Origin: Stentor roeselii
Lineage: Eukaryota > Ciliophora > Heterotrichea > Heterotrichida > Stentoridae
DNA length: 64,000 bases
Reading direction: 5' to 3'
Assembly: GCA_006503475.1 (NCBI GenBank)
Contig: RSEH01000105.1
Location: 62,001 to 126,000, forward strand
A program made the position numbers and the translations under genes. Under the pieces are notes generated by a model. It saw nothing but the letters and a program-made list of their open reading frames with translations, was not told the origin of the DNA and made no database searches. Shown piece after piece: positions 38,290 through 46,858 of the stretch (its first letter is position 1; each line of letters begins with the position of its first letter).

Positions 38290-38882
38290 GGGTTGATAGT
38301 TTAATGTGATTAAGGATTTAGATATTGAGGGTGGGGTTTGTGGATGTATTGATTTGAAGTTTTTTTTTGGAATCGTTTATTGATTGTTATGGGCAGATGG
38401 TAGTTTAGAATTTTAGTTATGATGAATTCAAAATTTAATAGCGAGCGAATTTTTATGATGTTACTTGATTTTATTGATATAAATGGTGAAAAGTTTAGAT
38501 ATTTTCAGTTTTGATTTAGGAACAAAGAAGTTAAAATAAGTGTATAATGTAGCTTACTTGAATTGGGTTTTTCATTGATGATGAAAATTTGTCGTCTTAC
38601 CTAGGTGTTTTAAAATCCCTTTAGTATAAGATGCATCAAAATCATTCAACATTATATTTCTCATTCAGGTTAAATACACAATTCTAATAAATAATTATCT
38701 TCTCAACCCCTACATACCCATAAAATCTCTACTCAAAAATCATATTCAAATTCCATTCCCCATCTTCCCCATCATCCAACAAACCCCCACAAAAAACAAA
38801 AAATAATCCAACATAAAAAATCCAAAAAAAAATTCCATCATCCTTCTATTCTCCTAACCTAAAACAACTCGAATTAAATGAA
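38290..38882. other. Intergenic region, 0.6 kb
   Basis: Begins G/T-rich (GGGTGGGGTTTGTGG) after the upstream gene and ends strongly A/C-rich (CCCCATCTTCCCCATCATCC) before the TRM9 start. This is the likely promoter for the tight gene array that follows. No gene or RNA recognised. Confidence 0.5.
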
Positions 38883-39557
38883 ATGTTAAAAAGAATGTTA
38901 AGTCATGGCAGAGCCTTCGAAGAAGAATTCGTTCACAACACTTACGAAAACATCGCAGGTCACTTTTCCAACACTCGTTACAAGCCATGGCCGAAGGTAG
39001 ATTCATTCCTAAATTCTCTTCCCCCACATTCCCTAGTCCTAGACATAGGTTGCGGTAATGGAAAGTATTTACATTCAAATCCCTTAACCCGAATCGGTCT
39101 AGACGTGACTCAGAACTTATTAGAAATCTGTTCATCCAGAAATCTCAACGTTTTTCGAGGAAACTGTTTAAGCCTTCCAATAAAATCGAATTCCTTCGAC
39201 GCAGCAATATCAATTGCAGTGATTCACCACATGTCAACAGATGAAAGACGTTTATCAGCTCTTCAAGAAATGCTGAGGATTCTTCATCTTGGAGGACTGG
39301 GACTGGTCTATGTTTGGGCGAAAGAACAAAGTGAAGGAAAGAGAAAATTCGAAGAACAAGACGTCTTCGTTCCTTGGAAGTCAAATGTTCAGGGCGGTGA
39401 CACTTTTCAGAGATTTTATCATGTTTTTGTTGAAGGCGAACTTGAAGGACTTGTAAGGCAAGTGGCAAAAGACGGGTACAAGTTTGATGTAATAGAAAGT
39501 TACTTTGACTGCTCAAATTGGTGCGTTGTGCTCAGAAAAGCTAGAATTGATAATTAA
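38883..39557 (+). CDS. TRM9: tRNA wobble-uridine methyltransferase Trm9/ALKBH8-MT
   Basis: Encodes 224 residues. The family N terminus is clear: EEEFVHNTYENIAGHFSNTR, then YKPWPKV. The SAM-binding motif I is LVLDIGCGNGKY (about 51-62), followed by SISIAVIHHMSTDERRLSAL-type residues (DAAISIAVIHHMS) that mark Trm9. Trm9, with Trm112, methylates cm5U34 to mcm5U in the anticodon of tRNAs for Arg, Glu, Lys and others. The protein ends at the usual place (SNWCVVLRKA). Its TAA shares a base with the next gene's ATG. A Met at codon 5 is an alternative start. Confidence 0.92.
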   Translation: MLKRMLSHGRAFEEEFVHNTYENIAGHFSNTRYKPWPKVDSFLNSLPPHSLVLDIGCGNGKYLHSNPLTRIGLDVTQNLLEICSSRNLNVFRGNCLSLPIKSNSFDAAISIAVIHHMSTDERRLSALQEMLRILHLGGLGLVYVWAKEQSEGKRKFEEQDVFVPWKSNVQGGDTFQRFYHVFVEGELEGLVRQVAKDGYKFDVIESYFDCSNWCVVLRKARIDN

Positions 39558-40762
39558 TGATCGTTTTTAAGCTTATTCAAGTACTTCCTAAGAAATCTCG
39601 CACTTTCGTCGCGGTGATCACGAGTGAAGAGCGGATTCTGGATTTGATTGCTTCTGACAAGAATCATCAAGGTACGGAATTAGAAGCTTTTAAAGCTTAT
39701 CGTGTTTTTTACATTGATGTGTTGACTGGATGTGTTTCATCTGTGTCTTTCTTTTACTCGGATTTGAATCATGAGTTGAGTACTCTTCCTTTGTACAGAG
39801 ATTTGCAAGATGATTCACTTGGAACTGAAACTGGACCACTTGCTGAAGACTCGCTTTTTATTCAAATCACTGTCAATGACAAACTTTGTCCTTTCGGAGA
39901 AGAAGATTTAAGGTTTTCTATTGATCATCAGTATAAAGTTGATGAAGAACCTTTAGTTGAGTTTACTAGTCGAGACTCGGTTTCTGAAAGGCAAAGCATC
40001 ATCAATGGACTTGCTAATAATCAACTCAATCACTATAAGAAACTACTGGAATCGGAAAAAAAACTTAGGGAAAAGTTTGAAAGCATTAGTGATGAAATTT
40101 GTCAGAAGTTGGAAGCTAAGGTACAGAATTTTCATAAGAGGGAAAGAGACTTGCTTAGTGAACTTGCTTTGTGTAGTCAGCAGATACAGAGTTTAATGGC
40201 TGGGAATTCTGAACTGAAGAACCAGGTGAAACAACTCACTCAAGAAAAGCACCAAATATCCGAATCAAAAGACCTTTTAAAATCCCAACTAGAAACCTTA
40301 AAAAAACTTGACTACGAATCCGAACTTCAGAACTACCGAGACCTTCTCGAGAACATGGAGCAGAAATGGAAAGATTTTTCCCACAACATCCAAACAAGTC
40401 ACGAGACCGACCCAATCCACTTCCTAATCCGTGAAAAAGAAGAGACAATCCATTCCCTTCAACAGCAGCTTCAATCCCTAACCCGTTCACAGCCCGATCA
40501 GCAAATCGAAAGCGAACTTCGCCGTCGTAATCTATCCTTCCAAAAAGAAAAAGACCAAGTCTACACAATCGAAGGTTCTAAAGTCGTAGTCCTTCCAGAC
40601 GTTAAATTTCTTTCAATAAGAACTCTAGGCTGTTTGAAATCACTTGAGGACTTTTTGTCATCTCCTCCTTCGAAACGTTCGAACTCTTCTTTTCGTTCAG
40701 ATTCAAAAAAACTGTCAAGGGCTCCAGTCCTGACTTCAAAGAGTCCAGTTAAATATACTTAA
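39557..40762 (+). CDS. Coiled-coil protein with globular N terminus
   Basis: Encodes 401 residues. Residues 1-125 look like a compact alpha/beta domain (MIVFKLIQVLPKKSRTFVAV, FKAYRVFYIDVLTG) that I cannot place. Residues 150-340 are coiled coil (HYKKLLESEKKLREKFESIS; SLMAGNSELKNQVKQL), and the tail is Ser/Lys-rich. No later Met offers a start, so the ATG that overlaps the TRM9 stop by one base must be used unless there is an unseen intron. It is followed after one base by another coiled-coil gene, suggesting a pair that works together. Confidence 0.75.
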   Translation: MIVFKLIQVLPKKSRTFVAVITSEERILDLIASDKNHQGTELEAFKAYRVFYIDVLTGCVSSVSFFYSDLNHELSTLPLYRDLQDDSLGTETGPLAEDSLFIQITVNDKLCPFGEEDLRFSIDHQYKVDEEPLVEFTSRDSVSERQSIINGLANNQLNHYKKLLESEKKLREKFESISDEICQKLEAKVQNFHKRERDLLSELALCSQQIQSLMAGNSELKNQVKQLTQEKHQISESKDLLKSQLETLKKLDYESELQNYRDLLENMEQKWKDFSHNIQTSHETDPIHFLIREKEETIHSLQQQLQSLTRSQPDQQIESELRRRNLSFQKEKDQVYTIEGSKVVVLPDVKFLSIRTLGCLKSLEDFLSSPPSKRSNSSFRSDSKKLSRAPVLTSKSPVKYT

Positions 40763-40763
40763 T

Positions 40764-43757
40764 ATGGAAGATTTCAAAAAGGCCAGGGAAGACTCGGAAA
40801 GCTGCTACTCGGATAATGACCTCACTGGCCAGATGAGGGAAAAAATAAGGAATCAGGCACAGAGGTTGAGGACTCTTGAACAGTATCGAGTGCTTTGTGA
40901 GCACAGGCTACAGGAACTTGCACCCGGACATCCTTTGCCTGTCAGGCAGGAACATTTAGGAGATAATAATACTGCACCGGCTGAACTTCAACAGGCTAAA
41001 CAAAAAATTGCGCGACTTGAATCTTTACTTAGTGATAAGTCACCAAAAACTTCAGAGGGACATGATGATGATTTTATGGAATTAATGGAAAAATATAACT
41101 CTTTGGTTAAGGATAAGAATGACTTGGAGGAAAGTTTGAGAGCGGAAATGCTTACTTGTGAGGAACAGAGAACTTATATTGAGGTGCTTAAACAGGCTAT
41201 TGAAGCGAAAACGGAACATTCTGCCCCTCAGTTAAAGCCAGAACCTTCAAAAGAAAAAGAAAAAGAACAAAAAAAGAACCCTCCAAAAGCACCAGAAGAA
41301 AATCGACGAGAACAAACAAAGCTAAAAAACACTCTTCTTGACTACGAAAGCCAAATCAAACGTTTCCAAGGAATTCTCAAAAACAAAGAAGCAGAAATCA
41401 TGAACTTACTCGATGAAAAAAAGCAACTCGAAGGTCACCTAACCCAAGCAGCAGAAGCCCTTCAAATCGCTGAAGAAGAAGTAGACAAACTAGAAGAAGA
41501 GAAAACAAATCTCTTGGAATACGTTGACGAGCATTCATTTAAAGAACAAGAAATGGAAAAAGAACTGAATGAGGTCAGTCGGTACTTTGAAGCCATGAAA
41601 GTCGAGTTTGAAAAAACTAAGATAAAACTAGAAGAAGAAAGCAAAATCAAGAAACAAATCGAAATCAAGTCAGAAGTCTTTCAGGAAGAAATTTATAAAG
41701 CTAATCAAATGGTCAAGGAACTTCAGAGTCTTCTGCAAAATTATAAAAGTGGAACAGATGATAAAGAAAATCATATTAAAAGACTTAAAGAAGATAAACT
41801 TGCTCTTGAGATAAAATTTGAAAGTCTTCAGTCAACTTCTGACCAGTTAGAAGAAACCTTAAAAGAAACCCAGCTAGAGCTAGACGACATCCAAAGACAA
41901 TTCGAAAGCTACAAAAAATCAGAAAGCGACAAAACATCCGACACATCACGTTTAAAGCTAGAAGTCCAATCATTAAAATCAGATAACGAGTCACTAAAAG
42001 ATCAAGTCCTCGACTTAAAACGTCATCTAGAAGACAGTAAAAAAGACCACGAAGAACTAGAAAGAATGCGAGAAATGGACATTCAGCAAATCCAAGACTT
42101 CAAACAAAACCTTTCAAAATTCAAATCCCGTTGCGAGTCTCTCGAAGAGTCTCAAAAACAATCAGTCGAACTTGAGCAATTCCGATTATTAGACGAGCAG
42201 AAATTAAACCAACTTCAAGAAGATTTCAACTATTTACAAGAAGTTTACCGTGAAACCCAACAACGAGAACTGATCCAATCAGAAGCTTTAAACGATTTAC
42301 GCAAGCACAACACTGAACTTTCAAGAGAACTCGAAAGTCTTTATAAAGAAAATGAAAGTCTCGCTGTTGACCTCACGAAAAAAACTCAAGAAGCTCAGAA
42401 TTTGTTGAATAAACTTGAAAATGTGACTCAGCTTTGTGAGTCTTTGGAAAGTGATAAGAAAGTCCTTGAAATGCAACTCAGAGGAGAGAAAAATTCGGTT
42501 AAATCGTTTAAAGAACAGGTTTTTTCTGATAGAAGCAAAATTGAAGACTATTCAAGGCAACTTTCTGCAATTCAGGAAAATTATGAAAGAAGTTTAAGGA
42601 AAATTAAAAATTTGGAAGAGGAAATTTCTGGACTTAAAGTAAAGATTAAGGCGAAGGAAAGGGAAAATGATGAAGAAAAGTTTAAATTTAAAAAAGCTTT
42701 AGATGAATCTGCACATGTTAGTGAAAGGCTGAGTGAAAGTTTAAAGGAATGTGATAAGATGCAAAATGAAATTGTTGAATGTTGTAAACTTGTGGCTGGA
42801 TTTGCTGGGAAGTATACGGTTAATGCTCATGACTTTAGATCTCATATTTCTCAGGGGTATAAAGAATTTTTGCTGCTTTGGAAGGATAAAATTAGCTCGA
42901 GTCCTAAAATTTTGAATTCTTGGGTTCAAAGTACCATTGAAGAAATAGAGAACCTGGCAAAGTTGATTCACGAAGGTCAAAAAGAGATATCCTCTCAAAT
43001 CTCCGAAGTAAAAAAACTAAACCAAAGACTAGAAGGATTCAACTCGGAAGACCAAGGCCAAAAGCAAGAACAAATGCGTTTAAAGCACCTCCTCGACCAA
43101 TCAACAAAGCGTCACGAGGCCTACGTCGAAACCAGTGAAAAAGAAATAAATTCCCTTCGTAACGAGGCAGTCTCTTCAAAGCGCGAATTAACCTACGCAA
43201 TGAGCGAGTTAACATCCTTAAAAGACTTAATAAAAGACCTTCAAACCGAGAACTACGAATTAAAAGTTTCATCAGAAATCTCAAGATCAACAATCAGGAC
43301 CCACGAAGACCGAGTAAATCTTCTAAAAACCGAAAAAGTCCAACTAGAGTCCCTCATGTCACAGATCCAAAGAACACTAGGTTCAAGTGAAATTTCTAAA
43401 ATTTACAACGAAATCTCTCGCATTAGAGGCGAGTTAGAAATAGTTGAAAGAGAAAAAATCAACTTAGACTGCCAACTTCTTAAATTCGATTCAGATCCAA
43501 GATCAAGAGATTCTGATAACTTTCGAGAACTTTCACAAAAAATGGTTCAATGCGAGAGGCAGATAAGAAACTTCAGGAAATCGATGCAAATGCTGCAAGA
43601 TGATGCGAATAAAGAAGAAATGGTTCAAAAGTTGAGAACTGTTGATCAGAAGTCCTCCAAGTCAAAACTTGGAAATACTTCAGGACCGCAAAGTTTGAAC
43701 CTTTTAAGAAACTCTGATACTCCGACAGTACTTCGACAGAAGTCGTCGTTTAGTTAA
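40764..43757 (+). CDS. Long coiled-coil protein
   Basis: Encodes 997 residues, nearly all coiled coil. A short N-terminal region has a distinctive stretch, LRTLEQYRVLCEHRLQEL then PGHPLPV, before heptads begin near 70 and run to about 940 with brief breaks (a Lys/Pro break near 155-180; a more globular patch near 670-740). Such proteins in ciliates are usually basal-body, axonemal or cortical components; that is inference. The start lies one base after the previous stop, in the +1 frame. Confidence 0.8.
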   Translation: MEDFKKAREDSESCYSDNDLTGQMREKIRNQAQRLRTLEQYRVLCEHRLQELAPGHPLPVRQEHLGDNNTAPAELQQAKQKIARLESLLSDKSPKTSEGHDDDFMELMEKYNSLVKDKNDLEESLRAEMLTCEEQRTYIEVLKQAIEAKTEHSAPQLKPEPSKEKEKEQKKNPPKAPEENRREQTKLKNTLLDYESQIKRFQGILKNKEAEIMNLLDEKKQLEGHLTQAAEALQIAEEEVDKLEEEKTNLLEYVDEHSFKEQEMEKELNEVSRYFEAMKVEFEKTKIKLEEESKIKKQIEIKSEVFQEEIYKANQMVKELQSLLQNYKSGTDDKENHIKRLKEDKLALEIKFESLQSTSDQLEETLKETQLELDDIQRQFESYKKSESDKTSDTSRLKLEVQSLKSDNESLKDQVLDLKRHLEDSKKDHEELERMREMDIQQIQDFKQNLSKFKSRCESLEESQKQSVELEQFRLLDEQKLNQLQEDFNYLQEVYRETQQRELIQSEALNDLRKHNTELSRELESLYKENESLAVDLTKKTQEAQNLLNKLENVTQLCESLESDKKVLEMQLRGEKNSVKSFKEQVFSDRSKIEDYSRQLSAIQENYERSLRKIKNLEEEISGLKVKIKAKERENDEEKFKFKKALDESAHVSERLSESLKECDKMQNEIVECCKLVAGFAGKYTVNAHDFRSHISQGYKEFLLLWKDKISSSPKILNSWVQSTIEEIENLAKLIHEGQKEISSQISEVKKLNQRLEGFNSEDQGQKQEQMRLKHLLDQSTKRHEAYVETSEKEINSLRNEAVSSKRELTYAMSELTSLKDLIKDLQTENYELKVSSEISRSTIRTHEDRVNLLKTEKVQLESLMSQIQRTLGSSEISKIYNEISRIRGELEIVEREKINLDCQLLKFDSDPRSRDSDNFRELSQKMVQCERQIRNFRKSMQMLQDDANKEEMVQKLRTVDQKSSKSKLGNTSGPQSLNLLRNSDTPTVLRQKSSFS

Positions 43758-43780
43758 TATTTAATACTAATAATTGAAAA

Positions 43781-43981
43781 ATGGGCTGCGGGATGAGAAA
43801 AGAGTCGAAGAGTCAGTCAGTCGTCAGCGAAAATAATGGGAAAAGCTTGGAGAATCCCTTGAGATTGAAACAGTATTCGTTGTTTACTGTTAAGGAAGAA
43901 GTGAGTGACTTGGAACAAAGCCGCATTCCTTCTAAGAGAGTCTCGGCCTTCACAGGCACGGAAGAAGATAAAGCCATTTAA
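43781..43981 (+). CDS. Small acylated protein, unknown
   Basis: Encodes 66 residues. It begins MGCGMRKESKSQS, a good N-myristoylation site with a palmitoylatable Cys3 and nearby basic residues, so it probably sits on a membrane. The rest is charged and lacks a domain. It is the last gene of the plus-strand array, 23 bp after the long coiled-coil gene, and its TAA is two bases from the stop of the opposing pseudokinase gene. Confidence 0.65.
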   Translation: MGCGMRKESKSQSVVSENNGKSLENPLRLKQYSLFTVKEEVSDLEQSRIPSKRVSAFTGTEEDKAI

Positions 43982-43983
43982 TG

Positions 43984-45261
43984 TTAACTACTTAGCCATT
44001 CTAAGGCTTTTTCGAATGTAAAACGATGTTTCTCGCTTCGCAAAAGTATTCCAATCAGCACTGCTCGAAGAGGAGTTTCGGGTAATCTCATCACTAATTC
44101 TTCAGCATCTTTTCTTTTGGCTTCTTTGTATAACTCTGAAGTGTCTGCTAACGTCGCTATTTGAAGCACTACCAGTCCTAGTGAAAAAATGTTGTGCATT
44201 TCTGGAAGGATCTCAGCTTTAAGAGATGTTGAATGATGTTCTAGATTTGGTGATAGGTATGTCGTTTCTGTTAATATTGAGTCTAGGTTTATTTGATGTG
44301 GGTACCATATTTTGTAGTTTGATTGACTGGTCATATGTAAAACATTAGGTGTAAACTGTAAAAATCGATTATCATCTTTAAAGACCCTTAGCAGATCTCT
44401 TAAAATTTCTACAATAAAAGAAGTATCATATAAGCAATCTTCAAATTTTCTTGTATGAATTTCATTCCAGATGGTATGTGTCCATAATTCAGTAATTACT
44501 ATTTGTTTTCCTTTATCCCTATACCTGGTGTAAATCTTTAACATTTTGTTTGGGTGATTTTTCATGGCTTCTTCGTGATTTGATAAATCATTTTCAACTA
44601 CAGGGACGTCATTTATTCTTTTGACTGTCACATGTTCATTCCTGTAGCAGGCGTTGAAGTAAACTGACCTGAAATCTGAATTTTGTTTGAAAAAAGCAGA
44701 AGGGTCAGATTGAATAACAGGGTTATGGTTGATTAAAATAGGTTTCGAGATCTTTCCTAGCATTGTGAAGAAATCATTAAAAGGATTTATTTCAAATCGG
44801 TTGATATGAGGAAATTCAGGGATTGGAAAAATTTCTTTAAAGTACTTTTCCATGCTATTCTTCTGAGTCTTTAAAAAGCAATCGAGATTATTCACTGAAA
44901 AATTTGTGAGACTACTTGAATTTGCCTCAAGCTGCTTGATAAGCTGCAAAATCAACTCATAATTTTCTTCTAATTCATTCAATGAAATTGTAGTTTTTTT
45001 TATCAGATTATTTAAAGTCTTGATATATTTTTTGGCAAGTTCAATAGATTCTTTAATATTACCATTGTTGATTTTCAAGATTTTCAGCAAATAGTCATAA
45101 GTACTTTCATCTATTTTCTGACTAAGAGGATGGAGTTCATGTCCTGGATATTCAGATTTATGTAAACTACCGTGAAACTGGCAGTATTTCTCTATTCCAA
45201 TATCACAAATGCACATAAAAACTGAATGACTGCTGCATTCTTTTGAAGAACATCTGATCAT
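43984..45261 (-). CDS. B-box zinc finger, coiled coil and pseudokinase
   Basis: Encodes 425 residues in three parts. Residues 4-45 hold Cys/His pairs in a B-box-like spacing (CSSKECSS, CICD, CQFHGSLH, PGHELH). Residues about 55-145 are coiled coil. Residues 195-425 follow the protein kinase fold: VTVKRI with the ATP-type Lys214, an alpha-C-like SNHEEAM, PNVLHM where the catalytic loop should be, YLSPNLE in place of Y-x-PE, and HNIFSLGLVVLQ for helix F. The HRD and DFG aspartates are missing, so it should be catalytically inactive. The order recalls a TRIM-like N terminus fused to a pseudokinase. Confidence 0.7.
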   Translation of the reverse strand: MIRCSSKECSSHSVFMCICDIGIEKYCQFHGSLHKSEYPGHELHPLSQKIDESTYDYLLKILKINNGNIKESIELAKKYIKTLNNLIKKTTISLNELEENYELILQLIKQLEANSSSLTNFSVNNLDCFLKTQKNSMEKYFKEIFPIPEFPHINRFEINPFNDFFTMLGKISKPILINHNPVIQSDPSAFFKQNSDFRSVYFNACYRNEHVTVKRINDVPVVENDLSNHEEAMKNHPNKMLKIYTRYRDKGKQIVITELWTHTIWNEIHTRKFEDCLYDTSFIVEILRDLLRVFKDDNRFLQFTPNVLHMTSQSNYKIWYPHQINLDSILTETTYLSPNLEHHSTSLKAEILPEMHNIFSLGLVVLQIATLADTSELYKEAKRKDAEELVMRLPETPLRAVLIGILLRSEKHRFTFEKALEWLSS

Positions 45262-45296
45262 TAAATTATAAGTTCAAGTATGGAAAATTATCAAAA

Positions 45297-46322
45297 CTAC
45301 ACAGAAAGTCTCCTGATTTCGCAGAAAGAGTCAAGCAAGTACCAGACATCTTCATCTGGGATTTCGACTAACTTGACAGTTGGAAAATTGATTACCTGGA
45401 CAGGGTCGAAGTACTCTCCATATCGGATCAACCCGTTGTTTTTCGCTGAAACCAGCCCCAAGTGAGTTTCAAGAACAAGGCCGGCTTGATTCTCTTGAGC
45501 CACAACAAGTTCAGGCTCGTTATCGACGCAAGTCAAGTTCACGCGAAAGATGCCTGAGGCGGTTTGGATGAAAACCCATCGTCCATCAATAGCGAATGAA
45601 AAGTCGAGGATATTATCTTGAAAACTGTTGAGTTGCCCTTTGAAGAACATTAAGTCATAAGCGTTTGTCATGTTATCCGCTTTCATCTTTTTATATCTTT
45701 CCAGGTTTTCTTTGAACCCGAGGGAAAAAACAGGAGACCTGAGCCTTCTGATATCCCAAAAAAGGCACTTTTCATTCTTTCCAGTTAAAAAGTAGTTCTC
45801 ACTAAAAGGACTCCATTTGATGTCGCCAGTTGCTTGGAACCCTTTTTCAACAACCTCTCCAGAGATGAAGTCTAACAAAAGAGCCTCACGAGGTCCGTTG
45901 AGCAGAACAAGTTCTTTTTCTTTTAAAGCAGGTTGAAAGTTAGTGAATTTCATCGACTCGTAGTTGGAAATGACTTTTCCTGAATTGCTGTCCCACAGGT
46001 GAACTTTTGACTGTTCAAGTGAAAAACAAAGACTTGCGTCCCAAGAGACCCATGCAGCTTTATCAACAAGGAAAAGTCCCAATTCACTGACTTTTCTAAT
46101 TCCTGTGAAATCTCTTCGAAAGACTGTGAATCGATGTTTGCTGAAAGAAGGAGCGATTAAAAACTGTTTATTTGACTCTAGATCGAGAAAAACTTGAGAT
46201 CTTGGAAGATTTGTCTTGTTTTCAGTAAAAGAATAGTCTTGAAACAGTTGCTTTCTTTTGTTAAACTGGTTAAGACCTTCATAAATCTCGGCTCCTAATC
46301 TTAGTGATTCGAGTATATCCAT
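45297..46322 (-). CDS. WD40-like protein, possibly CSA/ERCC8-related
   Basis: Encodes 341 residues with weak WD repeats: VHLWDSNSGKVI, LLDFISGEVV, IKWSPFSENYFLTG, CLFWDIRRLRSPVFSL. The order of the last three, WDIRR in particular, and the following insertion rich in Lys and Asn recall ERCC8/CSA, the substrate receptor of a CUL4-DDB1 ubiquitin ligase in transcription-coupled repair. The WDIRR box is a typical DDB1-contact motif. Divergence is large, so CSA is a suggestion, not a firm call. It lies 35 bp upstream of the pseudokinase gene on the same strand. Confidence 0.65.
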   Translation of the reverse strand: MDILESLRLGAEIYEGLNQFNKRKQLFQDYSFTENKTNLPRSQVFLDLESNKQFLIAPSFSKHRFTVFRRDFTGIRKVSELGLFLVDKAAWVSWDASLCFSLEQSKVHLWDSNSGKVISNYESMKFTNFQPALKEKELVLLNGPREALLLDFISGEVVEKGFQATGDIKWSPFSENYFLTGKNEKCLFWDIRRLRSPVFSLGFKENLERYKKMKADNMTNAYDLMFFKGQLNSFQDNILDFSFAIDGRWVFIQTASGIFRVNLTCVDNEPELVVAQENQAGLVLETHLGLVSAKNNGLIRYGEYFDPVQVINFPTVKLVEIPDEDVWYLLDSFCEIRRLSV

Positions 46323-46340
46323 TTATCTCATAATCTCATC
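46323..46340. promoter_or_regulatory. 18-bp spacer between divergent start codons
   Basis: TTATCTCATAATCTCATC lies between the ATG of the WD gene (minus) and that of the RWD gene (plus). It contains a direct repeat of ATCTCAT(A/C). Promoter elements must overlap coding sequence or this spacer. Confidence 0.4.
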
Positions 46341-46841
46341 ATGAACGCTGAACAACTCGAAGAACTTGAAGCCCTCGGGTACATTTTTAATGATTCAGAA
46401 ATGCACAGAGATGCCAATTTATTTGAATTTTTAGTTAACTTTGAAAATTCCTTGAAAATCACCATCATCTGGCCTCAATCTTATCCAGAGTGCGCTTTAA
46501 TCGCCACAATTAATGATAATCGACTTTCAAGACCTGTGAAGGAAGAACTGGAAGTAAAAATCAACCAGTTTGTAATTTTTAAATAGGCTGAAAGTCTTAC
46601 TGGAACAGCAGCTACTTTTGCTGTAGTTGATTTTGTGAAGGAAAACTTGGAATCATGGAATGTCTTCGCAAGGTTCGGTGAAGATGAAGAAGAAATTGAA
46701 GAGGTTAAGGAAAATAATGAGAAAAAAACGGTTTTGAATAAGGCTCAGAAGCGTAGAATGTACAAGCATGTTAACGCGAATGGAGAAAGGCCGAGGGGTT
46801 GGAACTGGGTGGATATAATCTCGCATGTATTGAGTAAATAG
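46341..46841 (+). CDS. RWDD4: RWD-domain protein, RWDD4-like
   Basis: Two exons, 46341-46571 and 46587-46841, around a 15-nt phase-0 intron; 161 residues. The N-terminal RWD domain (about 1-110) has EQLEELEALGYIF and the YPECAL proline turn. The C terminus keeps LNKAQKRRMYKH and PRGWNWVDIISHV, which is the diagnostic tail of RWDD4 (KAQKRR...GELPRGWNWVDVV). Function of RWDD4 is poorly known; RWD domains bind partners such as ubiquitin enzymes. The intron interrupts the RWD domain. Confidence 0.9.
46572..46586 (+). other. 15-nt intron of the RWDD4-like gene
   Basis: GTAATTTTTAAATAG, phase 0, ending in an in-frame TAG. Adenine at position 10. Confidence 0.9.
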
Positions 46842-46858
46842 CTTAGCAAAGGTTAGTA

